A stretch of DNA of 64,000 nt from a virus (IMGVR_UViG_3300025137_003799:1-64000); one strand, 5' to 3'. Counted from the stretch's first letter, positions 33,551-41,751 are shown. A program made the numbers and translations. The notes: a model not told the origin generated them from the letters alone.

Positions 33551-34649
33551 TGCGGTCAGTTTGATCAGCTACTATATTGGGATATATAACAAGCATCACC
33601 CCGACTTACAAAACCTTTCAACTAACGTTATGCTATCAACTGTTGTGGTACAAGTTACAACGGTAGATCCTGCTATGGAAAGATTAGCACGAGCTAGTGG
33701 ACAAACAGGTTCTGGCTCAGGCTTCTTTGTAAAGGTTGACGATGAACATGCATGGGTTGTAACAAACCATCATGTTATAGAATCCTTCATGGCCTATCCA
33801 GACCAATTAGTAATAAATGTATTAACTGCTGATAGACCCTGGGTATACAATGCTGAGTTGATTGGTACTGATGTTTTGTCTGACATAGCAGTTTTAAAAA
33901 TTAAGAAGAAGGATATGGAAGACAATTGGAAAGCATTAAAGTGGGCTGACGAAGATTCATATCTTGAAGGTGAACCTGTTTTAACAATAGGTCATGGGTT
34001 AAATTTGCAATGGACAGTAACCACAGGTATTATATCAGCTTTAGACAGAATACAATTCCAACCATTACAATTTATGATGCAACATGACGCCGTCATTAAT
34101 CAAGGTAATAGTGGTGGTCCACTAGTGAACTACTCAGGTGAAGTTGTAGGTGTTAACAATATGATTATTAGTCCAACTATCAACGGCTTTGGATCAAGAA
34201 AAGGCTGGGATGGTATTGCTCTAGCGATTGCAGGCTGGCAGGCAGAAAGAGCAGTGAATAGTATATTAGATATAGGTAGAGTTGTTTATCCTAGATTTGA
34301 TGGGTTTGCCATTGTCAATCCTACTATTAAGGAAGCTCAACATGTACATAATACATTAGGAGCAAAACGTAGATCCTATGCAAAAATTTCTGACGTTGAT
34401 GAGACAAAGGAAGCATATAAAAGTGGTATGCGAAATGGTGATATAATGACAGCAGTTGACGGTAAAGACGTTTGGGGATTAATTCACTTTATCAAAGCAT
34501 GTATGCACAAACAACCTGGAGATATTATTAAGATAACATTGTTGAGAGGTACAGAAAAATTTACTATAGATTATAAATTACTTACATTTCCAGATTCAGT
34601 TGAACCAAAAGAAGATAGTCGTATTAAGATATTGCCCGCTCCTAGGTAG
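33504..34649 (+). CDS. HtrA/DegP-like serine protease with PDZ domain
   Basis: A 381-residue membrane-tethered protease. A single N-terminal membrane helix (about 5-25) places the rest in the periplasm. The trypsin-like domain has the full triad: His90 in TNHHVI, Asp127 in SDIAVL and Ser203 in GNSGGP. A PDZ domain covers about 285-360 (KSGMRNGDIMTAVDG). HtrA degrades or folds envelope proteins. It might help envelope remodelling, or process the exported phage proteins from 3351-9532; both are inference. It overlaps the upstream gene by 47 bases and GAGAGAACC precedes the ATG. Confidence 0.88.
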   Translation: MTNTIKSIGTLFLIVSAVSLISYYIGIYNKHHPDLQNLSTNVMLSTVVVQVTTVDPAMERLARASGQTGSGSGFFVKVDDEHAWVVTNHHVIESFMAYPDQLVINVLTADRPWVYNAELIGTDVLSDIAVLKIKKKDMEDNWKALKWADEDSYLEGEPVLTIGHGLNLQWTVTTGIISALDRIQFQPLQFMMQHDAVINQGNSGGPLVNYSGEVVGVNNMIISPTINGFGSRKGWDGIALAIAGWQAERAVNSILDIGRVVYPRFDGFAIVNPTIKEAQHVHNTLGAKRRSYAKISDVDETKEAYKSGMRNGDIMTAVDGKDVWGLIHFIKACMHKQPGDIIKITLLRGTEKFTIDYKLLTFPDSVEPKEDSRIKILPAPR

Positions 34650-34681
34650 TATTCATTAAGTTAGTATTTAATTGCAAATGG

Positions 34682-34689
34682 TATAAATA
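34682..34689 (+). promoter_or_regulatory. T4-type late promoter (TATAAATA)
   Basis: Exact TATAAATA 22 bases before the ATG at 34712, with TGGAGAAC between as ribosome binding site. It is the only late promoter inside the early region. Confidence 0.65.
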
Positions 34690-34711
34690 CTTGTACTAAA
34701 TGGAGAACAAT

Positions 34712-35008
34712 ATGGCAAGACCTAAACCAACGATAATCTTAGACTACACAGATAAAACTTATAAGAGTGAACAAGTATTACAGGCTGACGCCATATATGC
34801 CGTTTTTTATCAGGGTAATCCTATCAACTTGAGAACCCAACATAGTCTTATTAATTATCCAGGACCTAAATATAAAAAAGTATCATTTTCAAATAGTGGA
34901 CATGCTTTTAACCTAGCAGACAGACTAAACAAACAATTCAACTGTAATAAATTTACTGTTGTTAGATTAATACAGGGTGAAATTGTAACACGGAATGACA
35001 ACAACTGA
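34712..35008 (+). CDS. Hypothetical protein, 98 aa
   Basis: ATG 34712 is preferred over 34700 because GGAGA falls between them. Beta-rich sequence ARPKPTIILDYTDKTYK, then a helix NSGHAFNLADRLNKQF and a final strand KFTVVRLIQGEIV. Late promoter upstream. Not recognised. Confidence 0.62.
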   Translation: MARPKPTIILDYTDKTYKSEQVLQADAIYAVFYQGNPINLRTQHSLINYPGPKYKKVSFSNSGHAFNLADRLNKQFNCNKFTVVRLIQGEIVTRNDNN

Positions 35009-35300
35009 TTTACAGGATCAAATATTAAAATCGTTTGGACTGGAAAAAACAATGTTCAAACAAATGTTTTATAATAAAAAAACTCTCAGACTAACAAAAC
35101 GTGGCAGAGATATGTTAAAGGCGAAATATGCCTTTTGGATATTCGACGATCACGAAATGGTAAGTAAGGATAGTATTTCGTTACAACGTAAAATGACTTA
35201 CCCTTATTTTATGGACAAAAGAACGCTAATACTCTTTACTGAGGTAGATGCATTTATGGTCAAGATGGCGGGAGTTAAAGGATGGATAGATGGAAAATAA
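34995..35300 (+). CDS. Hypothetical protein, 101 aa
   Basis: A small protein with basic core LRLTKRGRDMLKAKYAFWIF and a C-terminal PYFMDKRTLILFTEVDAF. It overlaps both neighbours. Its shape recurs, as far as I recall, in marine phages, without a known role. Confidence 0.6.
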   Translation: MTTTDLQDQILKSFGLEKTMFKQMFYNKKTLRLTKRGRDMLKAKYAFWIFDDHEMVSKDSISLQRKMTYPYFMDKRTLILFTEVDAFMVKMAGVKGWIDGK

Positions 35301-36495
35301 AATAGAGGAGTTGGGAGTACCAAAAAGTTTCTGCTTTGCTCCCTATACTAACTTAGATTTAGATCAAGACGGATCTTTCTATCCATGTTATAGAAGTAAA
35401 GTTAGACAGGGAAAATGGAAAGACGGCAAGGTAGTGGAAGCATACAATAACGAAAGTATGCAGGAACTTCGTGATGATCTATGGCACGGCAGAGAAAATG
35501 ATAACTGTATTCAATGTCATAGAAGAGAGTCTGAAGGACAAAGATCAACTAGACAACAATACAATGAAGATGTACTTGATAATCGTATTGAATCAACAGA
35601 GTTTGTTGAGAAAATTATAGACAATCATTTAGTTGCAAGAGTAGAAGATATACATACTATGGAAGTTCGTCCACATGGAATGTGTACAAATGCCTGTGCT
35701 CACTGTGATGAAAATAGCAGTAGCAGATGGATTGCCCTACAGGATCTTGACAATACACCTTTCCTAGAGAACTATAAAGATGAACCCAATGTATTGGATG
35801 ATCTATATAACAAAGCAACAAATTTAAAAGCCATACACTTTACAGGTGGCGAGCCTTTACTATATGAAAAGACACACCTACAACATTTACAAAACATACC
35901 CAATAAAGAAACAGTTGAACTTAGGTATCACAGTTCCTTAAAAACTTTACCTGGAGATGACATACGTGAAATATGGAAAACATTTGGTCACGTTAAAATT
36001 TTCGTTAGTTTAGATACAAGTGAAAAGTTTTATGCATATTTTAGATGGGGAAGTAATTGGCCAACTACAATTGAAAACATAGAAGCAATACGAGATATAG
36101 TTGAAATACAGGCCACAATCACTGTCAATATATTAACAATGTTGGATATTGTTCCTCTTATAAACTACTTAGTTGACAATGATATTGGAATGAACTCAAG
36201 TTTTGTGGATCCTCCACACCAGCTTAGTTGTGTTTATCTTCCAAATAAGTTAAAAGCAAGAGCATGTGGAGAACTAAATCAAGCTCGTTTTAAAGTACAA
36301 CAATATAAAACTCCAAAGCATATGAGACTAGCAACAAAATGGTTAGCAGAGATTCAAGAGTTTATGATGAGCCAGGATCATGGTAATAGTTGGCCGAAAG
36401 ATACTATCAATATGTTTAGAACCTTAGATCATGTATATGGATTATTAATTAAAAACTATGATGCAGATCTTGACTTTGCCGTGCCTGTAAAATGA
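35290..36495 (+). CDS. Twitch-type radical SAM protein
   Basis: A 401-residue radical SAM enzyme whose auxiliary Cys region comes first: FCFAPYTNLDL then FYPCYRSKV, NCIQCHRRESEGQ, and STRQ. The cluster motif C132-TNA-C136-AH-C139 follows, then HFTGGEPLLYEK (SAM-binding GGE). This order is shared by the proteins at 51986, 53942, 55149, 56288 and 61959, so six such enzymes form one paralogous set; this one stands alone in the early region. The substrate is unknown; peptides are usual for twitch/SPASM enzymes. Confidence 0.85.
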   Translation: MENKIEELGVPKSFCFAPYTNLDLDQDGSFYPCYRSKVRQGKWKDGKVVEAYNNESMQELRDDLWHGRENDNCIQCHRRESEGQRSTRQQYNEDVLDNRIESTEFVEKIIDNHLVARVEDIHTMEVRPHGMCTNACAHCDENSSSRWIALQDLDNTPFLENYKDEPNVLDDLYNKATNLKAIHFTGGEPLLYEKTHLQHLQNIPNKETVELRYHSSLKTLPGDDIREIWKTFGHVKIFVSLDTSEKFYAYFRWGSNWPTTIENIEAIRDIVEIQATITVNILTMLDIVPLINYLVDNDIGMNSSFVDPPHQLSCVYLPNKLKARACGELNQARFKVQQYKTPKHMRLATKWLAEIQEFMMSQDHGNSWPKDTINMFRTLDHVYGLLIKNYDADLDFAVPVK

Positions 36496-36653
36496 AAGAA
36501 TATTTAAAAGACTTTTGGTTTTGGTATAAAGACTTCGGTGTGAAGTACGGTTGGTTCTGGGCTTTTGGTTATGCAAGATTTAATGCATTATACTTTAATA
36601 GAAACGGCCAGTGGAAACGTAATACAAACGGAGAAATAAATGAAAACAAGTGA
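36492..36653 (+). CDS. Small aromatic protein, 53 aa
   Basis: ATG overlaps the upstream stop (ATGA). The chain MKEYLKDFWFWYKDFGVKY is strongly aromatic and amphipathic, followed by GWFWAFGYARFNALYF and a polar tail. It may lie on the membrane. The double coupling on both sides supports translation. Not recognised. Confidence 0.6.
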   Translation: MKEYLKDFWFWYKDFGVKYGWFWAFGYARFNALYFNRNGQWKRNTNGEINENK

Positions 36654-36729
36654 TTATGTCTTGCTTTATATCGTAAGTATTGCTATAATATATGCAAGTG
36701 TTGGAATTATGATGGAGAATTACGGATGA
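36640..36729 (+). CDS. Tiny membrane protein, 29 aa
   Basis: ATG 36640 follows GGAGAAATA. The 29 residues hold one membrane helix (YVLLYIVSIAIIYASVGIMM). It overlaps the genes on both sides. A small membrane peptide of this size could modulate a partner, but nothing more can be said. Confidence 0.55.
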   Translation: MKTSDYVLLYIVSIAIIYASVGIMMENYG

Positions 36730-37151
36730 AAGATAAATTTAAACAAGCATATATGGATGTCGCAGAACGGTTTGCACAATTAAGTACTGCTGAACGACTC
36801 CAAGTAGGTGCTATTGTAGTTAAAGATGATAGGATTATTAGCATTGGTTACAATGGAATGCCAAGTGGCTGGGATAATATATGTGAAGATGAAGTAGAAG
36901 AAAACAATATTACACGCCTAGTAACTAAGACAGAAGTACTACATGCTGAAACAAATGCTATTTCAAAACTTGCTAGGAGTGTAGAAAGTGGAGAAGGAGC
37001 AACTATTTTTGTTACTCATGCACCCTGTATTGACTGTGCTAAGATGGTTTATCAAGCTGGTATCAGTACAATATACTACAAAAACGATTATCGTTCAGCT
37101 GGTGGGCTGGAATTCCTCAAAAAATGTGGATTAAAAGTAGAAAAGATTTAA
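36726..37151 (+). CDS. dCMP deaminase
   Basis: A 141-residue deoxycytidylate deaminase: zinc motif LHAETNAI (His and catalytic Glu) and APCIDCAKMVYQAGI (two Cys). It makes dUMP on the route to dTTP, as in T4, and so complements the thymidine kinase at 26942. A four-base overlap couples it to the tiny membrane protein. Confidence 0.93.
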   Translation: MKDKFKQAYMDVAERFAQLSTAERLQVGAIVVKDDRIISIGYNGMPSGWDNICEDEVEENNITRLVTKTEVLHAETNAISKLARSVESGEGATIFVTHAPCIDCAKMVYQAGISTIYYKNDYRSAGGLEFLKKCGLKVEKI

Positions 37152-37201
37152 AAAGATTTACAAGTCCTTGTTATATAAGGTTTTTATTTAACAGTTTTAG
37201 G

Positions 37202-37230
37202 TTGACAGTAAGACGTTTTGGTGTTACTAT
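37202..37230 (+). promoter_or_regulatory. Sigma70 promoter
   Basis: TTGACA, 17-base spacer, TACTAT, 37 bases before the ATG at 37267. Its spacer end GGTGT before the -10 is shared with the promoter at 31742. Confidence 0.62.
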
Positions 37231-37266
37231 CTATATATAAGCTAAAGAAACAAGGAGATGCTTTCA

Positions 37267-37611
37267 ATGACAAATGTACAACTAGACCAAATCCCAACTA
37301 TTATCCAAGAAGCCAAAGAAGCCGCTTTTACAGCCGCTGATAAGTTTTTTAAAGAAAAACTAAACGGTCAGGACCAATATGCATGTGGATTTGCATGGGT
37401 TAACATTTATGGTATTAAGATGAATACCAAAGTAGGTAAGGCTTTTAAAGAAGCAGGTCTTAGAAAAGACTACACAGGTGGTATTAATATGTGGAATCCA
37501 TCAAAGTATGGTTGTCAAAATGTAGATACATTAGAAGCAGGTGCCCAAGCGGCCGCTGATGTGTTTAAAAAGTATGGCTTTAGAGCATATGCTGGTTCAA
37601 GGTTAGATTAA
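37267..37611 (+). CDS. Conserved phage hypothetical protein, 114 aa
   Basis: Start set at ATG 37267, nine bases after AAGGAG; the ATG at 37258 touches that site and cannot use it. The protein has YACGFAWVNIYGIKMNTKVGKAF, NMWNPSKYGCQNVDT and a final GFRAYAGSRLD. I recall proteins of this pattern in T4-like cyanophages. Its own strong early promoter suggests a host take-over role, which is inference. Confidence 0.72.
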   Translation: MTNVQLDQIPTIIQEAKEAAFTAADKFFKEKLNGQDQYACGFAWVNIYGIKMNTKVGKAFKEAGLRKDYTGGINMWNPSKYGCQNVDTLEAGAQAAADVFKKYGFRAYAGSRLD

Positions 37612-37619
37612 TAAAAAGG

Positions 37620-37647
37620 TTGACAATACACTATTATAGTGTATACT
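37620..37647 (+). promoter_or_regulatory. Sigma70 promoter with 19-base palindromic operator-like site
   Basis: TTGACA, 16-base spacer, TATACT. The spacer and -10 are covered by ATACACTAT-T-ATAGTGTAT (37626-37644), a perfect 9-bp inverted repeat around one base. It controls the MoxR-like gene at 37686. Confidence 0.7.
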
Positions 37648-37685
37648 TAAAATAAGAGTTAAGTTAATATTTCAGGAGAATGTAA

Positions 37686-38795
37686 ATGACTACAACAATT
37701 TCAGAAGCTCGTACTGTAAGAATTTCCGAAGCCAATCGACTTATTGTCAAGGCTTTTAGTAAGAAACGTCCTGTATTTTTATGGGGTCCTCCAGGTATTG
37801 GCAAGTCTGAACTTGTTGATGGAATCGCTAAATCAGAAGTGCTGGGTAGAACGCTTGTTATTGACATGCGTCTTGCCCTTTTTGAGCCTACTGATCTGCG
37901 AGGGTATCCTGTTCCTGACGTAGCTAATGGTGTAATGCAATGGCTCCCCCCGGCTGATTTGCCCACACAGGAAACTGCTCAGGAATGGGATACTGTAATT
38001 TTATTCCTAGACGAACTTAACTCAGCGGCTCCTAGCGTTCAAGCGGCCGCTTACCAGCTGATACTTAACAGACGTATTGGTCAGTATAAACTGCCAGAAA
38101 ATGTTGTGGTAATTGCAGCAGGTAATCGTGAGACAGACAAAGGTGTTGCTTATAGAATGCCTAAGCCACTTGAGAACAGGTTTGTACACTTTGAGCTTCG
38201 TGTAGACTTTACTGATTGGTTAAATTGGGCAGTAGATAACAATGTCAATGCTGATATAGTTGGTTACTTAACATTCGCTAAGAACGACTTATATAACTTT
38301 GATCCACAAAGTTCAAGCAGAGGATTCGCTACTCCTAGGGCATGGACTTTTGCAAGTGATCTATTAGAAGACGATGATCTTCCAGATAGTTTAACTACTG
38401 ATCTAATTGCAGGTTGTGTAGGCGAGGGTGTAGCAATTAAGTTTATGGCACATAAAAAGATTGCAGGCGACTTGCCCAATCCAACTGATGTACTTGACGG
38501 TAAAATTAAGACATTAGAAACTAAAGAAGTTAGTGCCATGTATGCTCTTGCAACCAGCCTATGTTATGAGTTGCGAGAAAGAAACCAACGTGGTGAAAAA
38601 GCTAAAAACTTAGATAGCTATCACAAGGCATTTAGTAACTTTATTGGCTTCATGCTAGATAATTTTGAGACTGAGATGACTGTTATGGCTAGTAGGATTG
38701 CTATGCAAAACTATAAACTAGTTCCAAAGCAGGACAAAATTGAAAGATTTAATGAGTACTTTGAACGTTATGGTAGACTCGTACTTGACGCCTAA
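37686..38795 (+). CDS. MoxR-like AAA+ ATPase
   Basis: A 369-residue AAA+ ATPase of the MoxR group. Walker A GPPGIGKS at 34-41, Walker B VILFLDELNSAA, sensor 1 VVIAAGNRE, arginine finger region MPKPLENRFVHF. MoxR proteins act as chaperones for metal or cofactor insertion together with a VWA protein; the partner is encoded at 39157. GGAGAATGTAA precedes the ATG. Its promoter carries a strong palindrome, so it is probably repressed or activated by a specific regulator. Confidence 0.88.
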   Translation: MTTTISEARTVRISEANRLIVKAFSKKRPVFLWGPPGIGKSELVDGIAKSEVLGRTLVIDMRLALFEPTDLRGYPVPDVANGVMQWLPPADLPTQETAQEWDTVILFLDELNSAAPSVQAAAYQLILNRRIGQYKLPENVVVIAAGNRETDKGVAYRMPKPLENRFVHFELRVDFTDWLNWAVDNNVNADIVGYLTFAKNDLYNFDPQSSSRGFATPRAWTFASDLLEDDDLPDSLTTDLIAGCVGEGVAIKFMAHKKIAGDLPNPTDVLDGKIKTLETKEVSAMYALATSLCYELRERNQRGEKAKNLDSYHKAFSNFIGFMLDNFETEMTVMASRIAMQNYKLVPKQDKIERFNEYFERYGRLVLDA

Positions 38796-39102
38796 ACTGA
38801 AGGAGGGAGAGACAATTGATCTTTCCCTTTTTCAACCACGTGAACGGGTTAGTATTCGTTTATATGGATTAGTGAATAAGGACTGGACACCCCAGGATGT
38901 ATTTGAATATAAAACCAAATGGAAGCCAGAAGCAGAAGTGGTAAATATTAGAGGTAACTTAGACAAAGCCCAAGCCTGGTGTAAGACACATTTATATATG
39001 CAGGATTGGGATATAGTAAAACATGCAATGCCAGACGATAGTCACAATGTTTTATTTAAAAATGCCAAAGAAGCAATGCTATTTAGGTTAAGTTTAGGTT
39101 GA
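38770..39102 (+). CDS. Hypothetical protein between the MoxR and VWA genes, about 110 aa
   Basis: The chain has a conserved-looking core, RVSIRLYGLVNKDWTPQDV, and ends in LFKNAKEAMLFRLSLG. The start is open. ATG at 38752 or 38770 lies inside the MoxR gene without a ribosome binding site, while a perfect AAGGAGG (38800-38806) stands 8 bases before an in-frame ATT at 38815, which would give a 95-residue protein. Not recognised. Confidence 0.6.
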   Translation: MVDSYLTPKLKEGETIDLSLFQPRERVSIRLYGLVNKDWTPQDVFEYKTKWKPEAEVVNIRGNLDKAQAWCKTHLYMQDWDIVKHAMPDDSHNVLFKNAKEAMLFRLSLG

Positions 39103-39127
39103 CAAGTATACAATTAGATAGTATACT
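39099..39127 (+). promoter_or_regulatory. Sigma70 promoter with inverted repeat
   Basis: TTGACA, 17-base spacer, TATACT. AGTATAC (39105-39111) and GTATACT (39121-39127) form an inverted repeat with a 9-base gap that includes the -10. It drives the metallopeptidase-VWA gene. Confidence 0.68.
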
Positions 39128-39156
39128 ATAGGTAGAATTAAAGAACAGGAGTTCAT

Positions 39157-40365
39157 ATGTTAAAGACTGCAGAAGAACGTATTACACAAAGTAGGGTTAG
39201 GTTATTATTAACTAAGCCATTCTTTGGTACATTGGCTACTAGATTGCGTCTACAGGAAGTTGAATCTATTCCTACTGCTGGTACAGACGGTAGGCATTTC
39301 TACTTCAATAGAGAATTTATTAATCGTTTAGACGAAGGTGAACTTGATTTCCTAGTTGGACATGAAGTATTACATTGTGTATATGATCATATGCAGGCAC
39401 GTGGTGATAGAAACCATGTACTGTATAATATTGCATGTGATTTTAATATTAATATGGAACTTATTACACAGAATATTGGTAAACTAATTGGTGAAGATAA
39501 ACTAAACGGCGGCAAGCCTTGTTTAGATTGGAAATACCAGGGCAAGAACAGTTACGAGATTTACGATGAATTATTCCAGAGTGCAGAAGACGGCGGAACA
39601 GACGATCTAGCAGGTATGGACATTCATTTTGATGGTGAAGATGGTGACGGTGAAGGCTCTGGATATAAAGATGGTAATGGTAATCCTATTAAAGGTATGT
39701 CAGAAGAAGAAAAGAAGGCGTTAGGCGACGAGATAAAGCAGGCTGTTATTAATGCAGCTCAGGGTGCAGGACAAGAAGTACCAGAGACTATTAAACGTAT
39801 GGTAGCAGAGTTGACAGCACCTAAGCTGGACTGGACAGATGTACTTCGTGTAAGTATTGAAAGCAGTCTAAAGAACGACTTTACTTTTTTAAGACCAAGT
39901 AAGCGTTCTGGAGAAGTTATTTTTCCAGGTATGAACAAAGACGAGATGTTGAATATTGCTATTGCACTTGATATGTCTGGTTCAATTGCTGATAGTGTTG
40001 CAAAGGAAATGCTTAGTGAAGTACAAGGCATTATGGGACAATATAGTGATTATAAGATTACTGTATTCTGTTTTGATACTGGTGTATATAATGTAGATAC
40101 GTTCTCAAGTGATGACGGACGTTTAATTACAGAGTATGATTTAGCTGGTGGTGGTGGAACAGACTTTGATGTAGTATATAAGTATATGGAACAACAAGGT
40201 CTTGAACCTGATCAGCTTATTATGTTTACAGATGGTTATCCGTGGGGTAGTTGGGGAAATCCAGACTACTGTGATACACTATTTGTTATTCATGGTGATG
40301 AACAAAAACAAATTACTGCACCGTTTGGTATGACAGTACATTATGATACTGCATCAACAAGTTAA
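39157..40365 (+). CDS. Zincin-like and VWA-like domain protein
   Basis: A 402-residue protein of the putative metallopeptidase/VWA type. The N-terminal part has HEVLH at 69-73 (zinc site of a peptidase fold). An acidic linker (about 150-180, Gly/Asp-rich) follows. The C-terminal part is VWA-like with a MIDAS motif D272-MSGS and TDGYPWGSWG. Such proteins pair with MoxR ATPases, as here with 37686. Peptidase activity is not proven by the motif alone. Confidence 0.82.
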   Translation: MLKTAEERITQSRVRLLLTKPFFGTLATRLRLQEVESIPTAGTDGRHFYFNREFINRLDEGELDFLVGHEVLHCVYDHMQARGDRNHVLYNIACDFNINMELITQNIGKLIGEDKLNGGKPCLDWKYQGKNSYEIYDELFQSAEDGGTDDLAGMDIHFDGEDGDGEGSGYKDGNGNPIKGMSEEEKKALGDEIKQAVINAAQGAGQEVPETIKRMVAELTAPKLDWTDVLRVSIESSLKNDFTFLRPSKRSGEVIFPGMNKDEMLNIAIALDMSGSIADSVAKEMLSEVQGIMGQYSDYKITVFCFDTGVYNVDTFSSDDGRLITEYDLAGGGGTDFDVVYKYMEQQGLEPDQLIMFTDGYPWGSWGNPDYCDTLFVIHGDEQKQITAPFGMTVHYDTASTS

Positions 40366-40376
40366 GGAATGACACA

Positions 40377-40667
40377 ATTAAAATTATTAAAAATAGTGGT
40401 AGTCTAAGTGAAACAGATTTAGGACTACTACAAGGAACAGATCTTCTATTAAACATGATGAGGAATAGAAGATTAATTATGATTGATCATGGTAAAGAAA
40501 TTGACTGGTTAAAACTAATGGAAAATGTTAGTGGCCTTTACCATATCAGACGTATTGATAGTGATAAACTATTTCAATGCTGGTTCGAATCACCTATAGA
40601 TATGGAACAGTTCGAAAAGAACTTGTATCTAGCAAAATTAGGTGATGTGAGCAATATTGTAGTCTAA
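40377..40667 (+). CDS. Hypothetical protein with possible AUU start
   Basis: The frame is open from a TGA near 40350 and reads like protein (IKIIKNSGSLSETDLGLLQG) well before its first ATG at 40455. No ATG, GTG or TTG occurs in that stretch. AAGGA (40364-40368) stands 8 bases before an in-frame ATT at 40377. Either ATT is the start (96 aa), or ATG 40455 is (70 aa), or a one- or two-base error joins the ATG at 40369 to this frame. The C-terminal part is LFQCWFESPIDMEQFEKNL. Not recognised. Confidence 0.55.
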   Translation: MKIIKNSGSLSETDLGLLQGTDLLLNMMRNRRLIMIDHGKEIDWLKLMENVSGLYHIRRIDSDKLFQCWFESPIDMEQFEKNLYLAKLGDVSNIVV

Positions 40668-40683
40668 TGGAACTATCCATAGG

Positions 40684-40691
40684 CATAAATA
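40684..40691 (+). promoter_or_regulatory. T4-type late promoter (CATAAATA)
   Basis: CATAAATA 43 bases before the ATG at 40734, with AAAGGAGAAAC between. It marks the switch from the early region to the late genes that follow. Confidence 0.58.
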
Positions 40692-40733
40692 AACATAGCA
40701 GTTAATTATAATTCATATTAAAGGAGAAACAAA

Positions 40734-41045
40734 ATGACTGAAGACAACTCGACAACAATGCCCGCAGACGCAAAAGAAATACCAGCCGATGCAAAAATGA
40801 TGAATTCACCAGTGAATGGTGAGCCAATCCCAATCTCATTAACAGGTGGAGACCTAACGTTAATCGCTAACGTAATTGATTTAGCAGTACAACGTGGCGC
40901 ATATAAAGGCGCAGAAGCTCAAACAGTTGGTGCGGCTTTTAACAAGCTGATATCAATTATTCAAGCAATCACTCCTGCCCAACCGGCAGCAGAAGGTGAT
41001 GCGCCAACAACAGAAGCGCCTGCAGAAGGTACTTCAAAGGAGTAA
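40734..41045 (+). CDS. Hypothetical protein with low-complexity ends, 103 aa
   Basis: A central segment LTGGDLTLIANVIDLAVQRGAY looks folded; both ends are Ala/Pro/Thr/Glu-rich (PADAKEIPADAK; QPAAEGDAPTTEAPAEG). Late promoter and a strong ribosome binding site suggest an abundant, possibly virion protein. Not recognised. Confidence 0.65.
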   Translation: MTEDNSTTMPADAKEIPADAKMMNSPVNGEPIPISLTGGDLTLIANVIDLAVQRGAYKGAEAQTVGAAFNKLISIIQAITPAQPAAEGDAPTTEAPAEGTSKE

Positions 41046-41050
41046 TAGAA

Positions 41051-41653
41051 ATGGCAAATATTAAACATGTAGGACAATTAAAATCATCAGGGAGACGATG
41101 TATTGTTGTCTTCAGAGAAGTTCCAGATCAGATAGATCATTGTTTAGTCGTTGATACAGATGCATTAGCAGACTGGATGCACGACGATATGATCAATGCA
41201 GTTGAGTCCCCCGGTGCTCAGGAAAGTGGAAACTTTTACGAGTACGCTCAAAGAACTATGTTCACTGATGGTAGTAATATGCTACAATCACTACACGCGA
41301 AGGGCTTGTTAATGAAACAACCTATTACCAATATTCTAATGACACCTAACGGATCAGTTAGTATTGGACTGGATGAACTGAATAAAATGATTTCAGAACA
41401 GACTAGTGGAGCACCAAGTGTAGCACCGCCTGTTGATCCAGCAGACTTAACTATGGCAGGCAAAGGTGAAAATCCAATCGCCAATACAGTGGCACAACCA
41501 CAGGCACCAATTGATGACACAGCAATGGCACAAGGTTTATTGAATCAGGCCGCATCCTTTGAGAATGAAGCAAAGGCTCTCAGAGAACAAGCATTTGAAA
41601 TGTCTCCTTCACTAAAGCCAAAAAGAGGCAGGCCTTCTAAAGCAAAAGTATAA
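41051..41653 (+). CDS. Hypothetical protein with C-terminal AT-hook-like motif, 200 aa
   Basis: An N-terminal domain (ANIKHVGQLKSSGRRCIVVF, then IDHCLVVDTDALADWMHD), a linker rich in Ala/Pro, and a basic tail KPKRGRPSKAKV that contains GRP, the minor-groove AT-hook core. The first domain resembles, as I recall, a protein of T4-like cyanophages without known function. It could bind AT-rich phage DNA. Confidence 0.65.
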   Translation: MANIKHVGQLKSSGRRCIVVFREVPDQIDHCLVVDTDALADWMHDDMINAVESPGAQESGNFYEYAQRTMFTDGSNMLQSLHAKGLLMKQPITNILMTPNGSVSIGLDELNKMISEQTSGAPSVAPPVDPADLTMAGKGENPIANTVAQPQAPIDDTAMAQGLLNQAASFENEAKALREQAFEMSPSLKPKRGRPSKAKV

Positions 41654-41719
41654 CTTAATATTTGTTAAGATTTAGAGAGTCCGATTGCATCACTGTGGTT
41701 GGGCTCTTGCCTTGAAAAG

Positions 41720-41727
41720 AATAAATA
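41720..41727 (+). promoter_or_regulatory. T4-type late promoter (AATAAATA)
   Basis: AATAAATA 25 bases before the ATG at 41752 with AAAGGAG between. The 66 bases before it hold only a weak imperfect hairpin. Confidence 0.58.
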
Positions 41728-41751
41728 CAAGTGTGCAAAGGAGTACACCAA

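Noticed and set aside
37150-37195. Possible terminator after the dCMP deaminase gene
   Set aside because: CCTT/AAGG gives only a 4-bp stem before the T-run.
41675-41711. Imperfect hairpin (AGAGTCC/GGGCTCT) as terminator
   Set aside because: A 7-bp stem with a G-T pair, an 18-base loop and no T-run after it; too weak to call.
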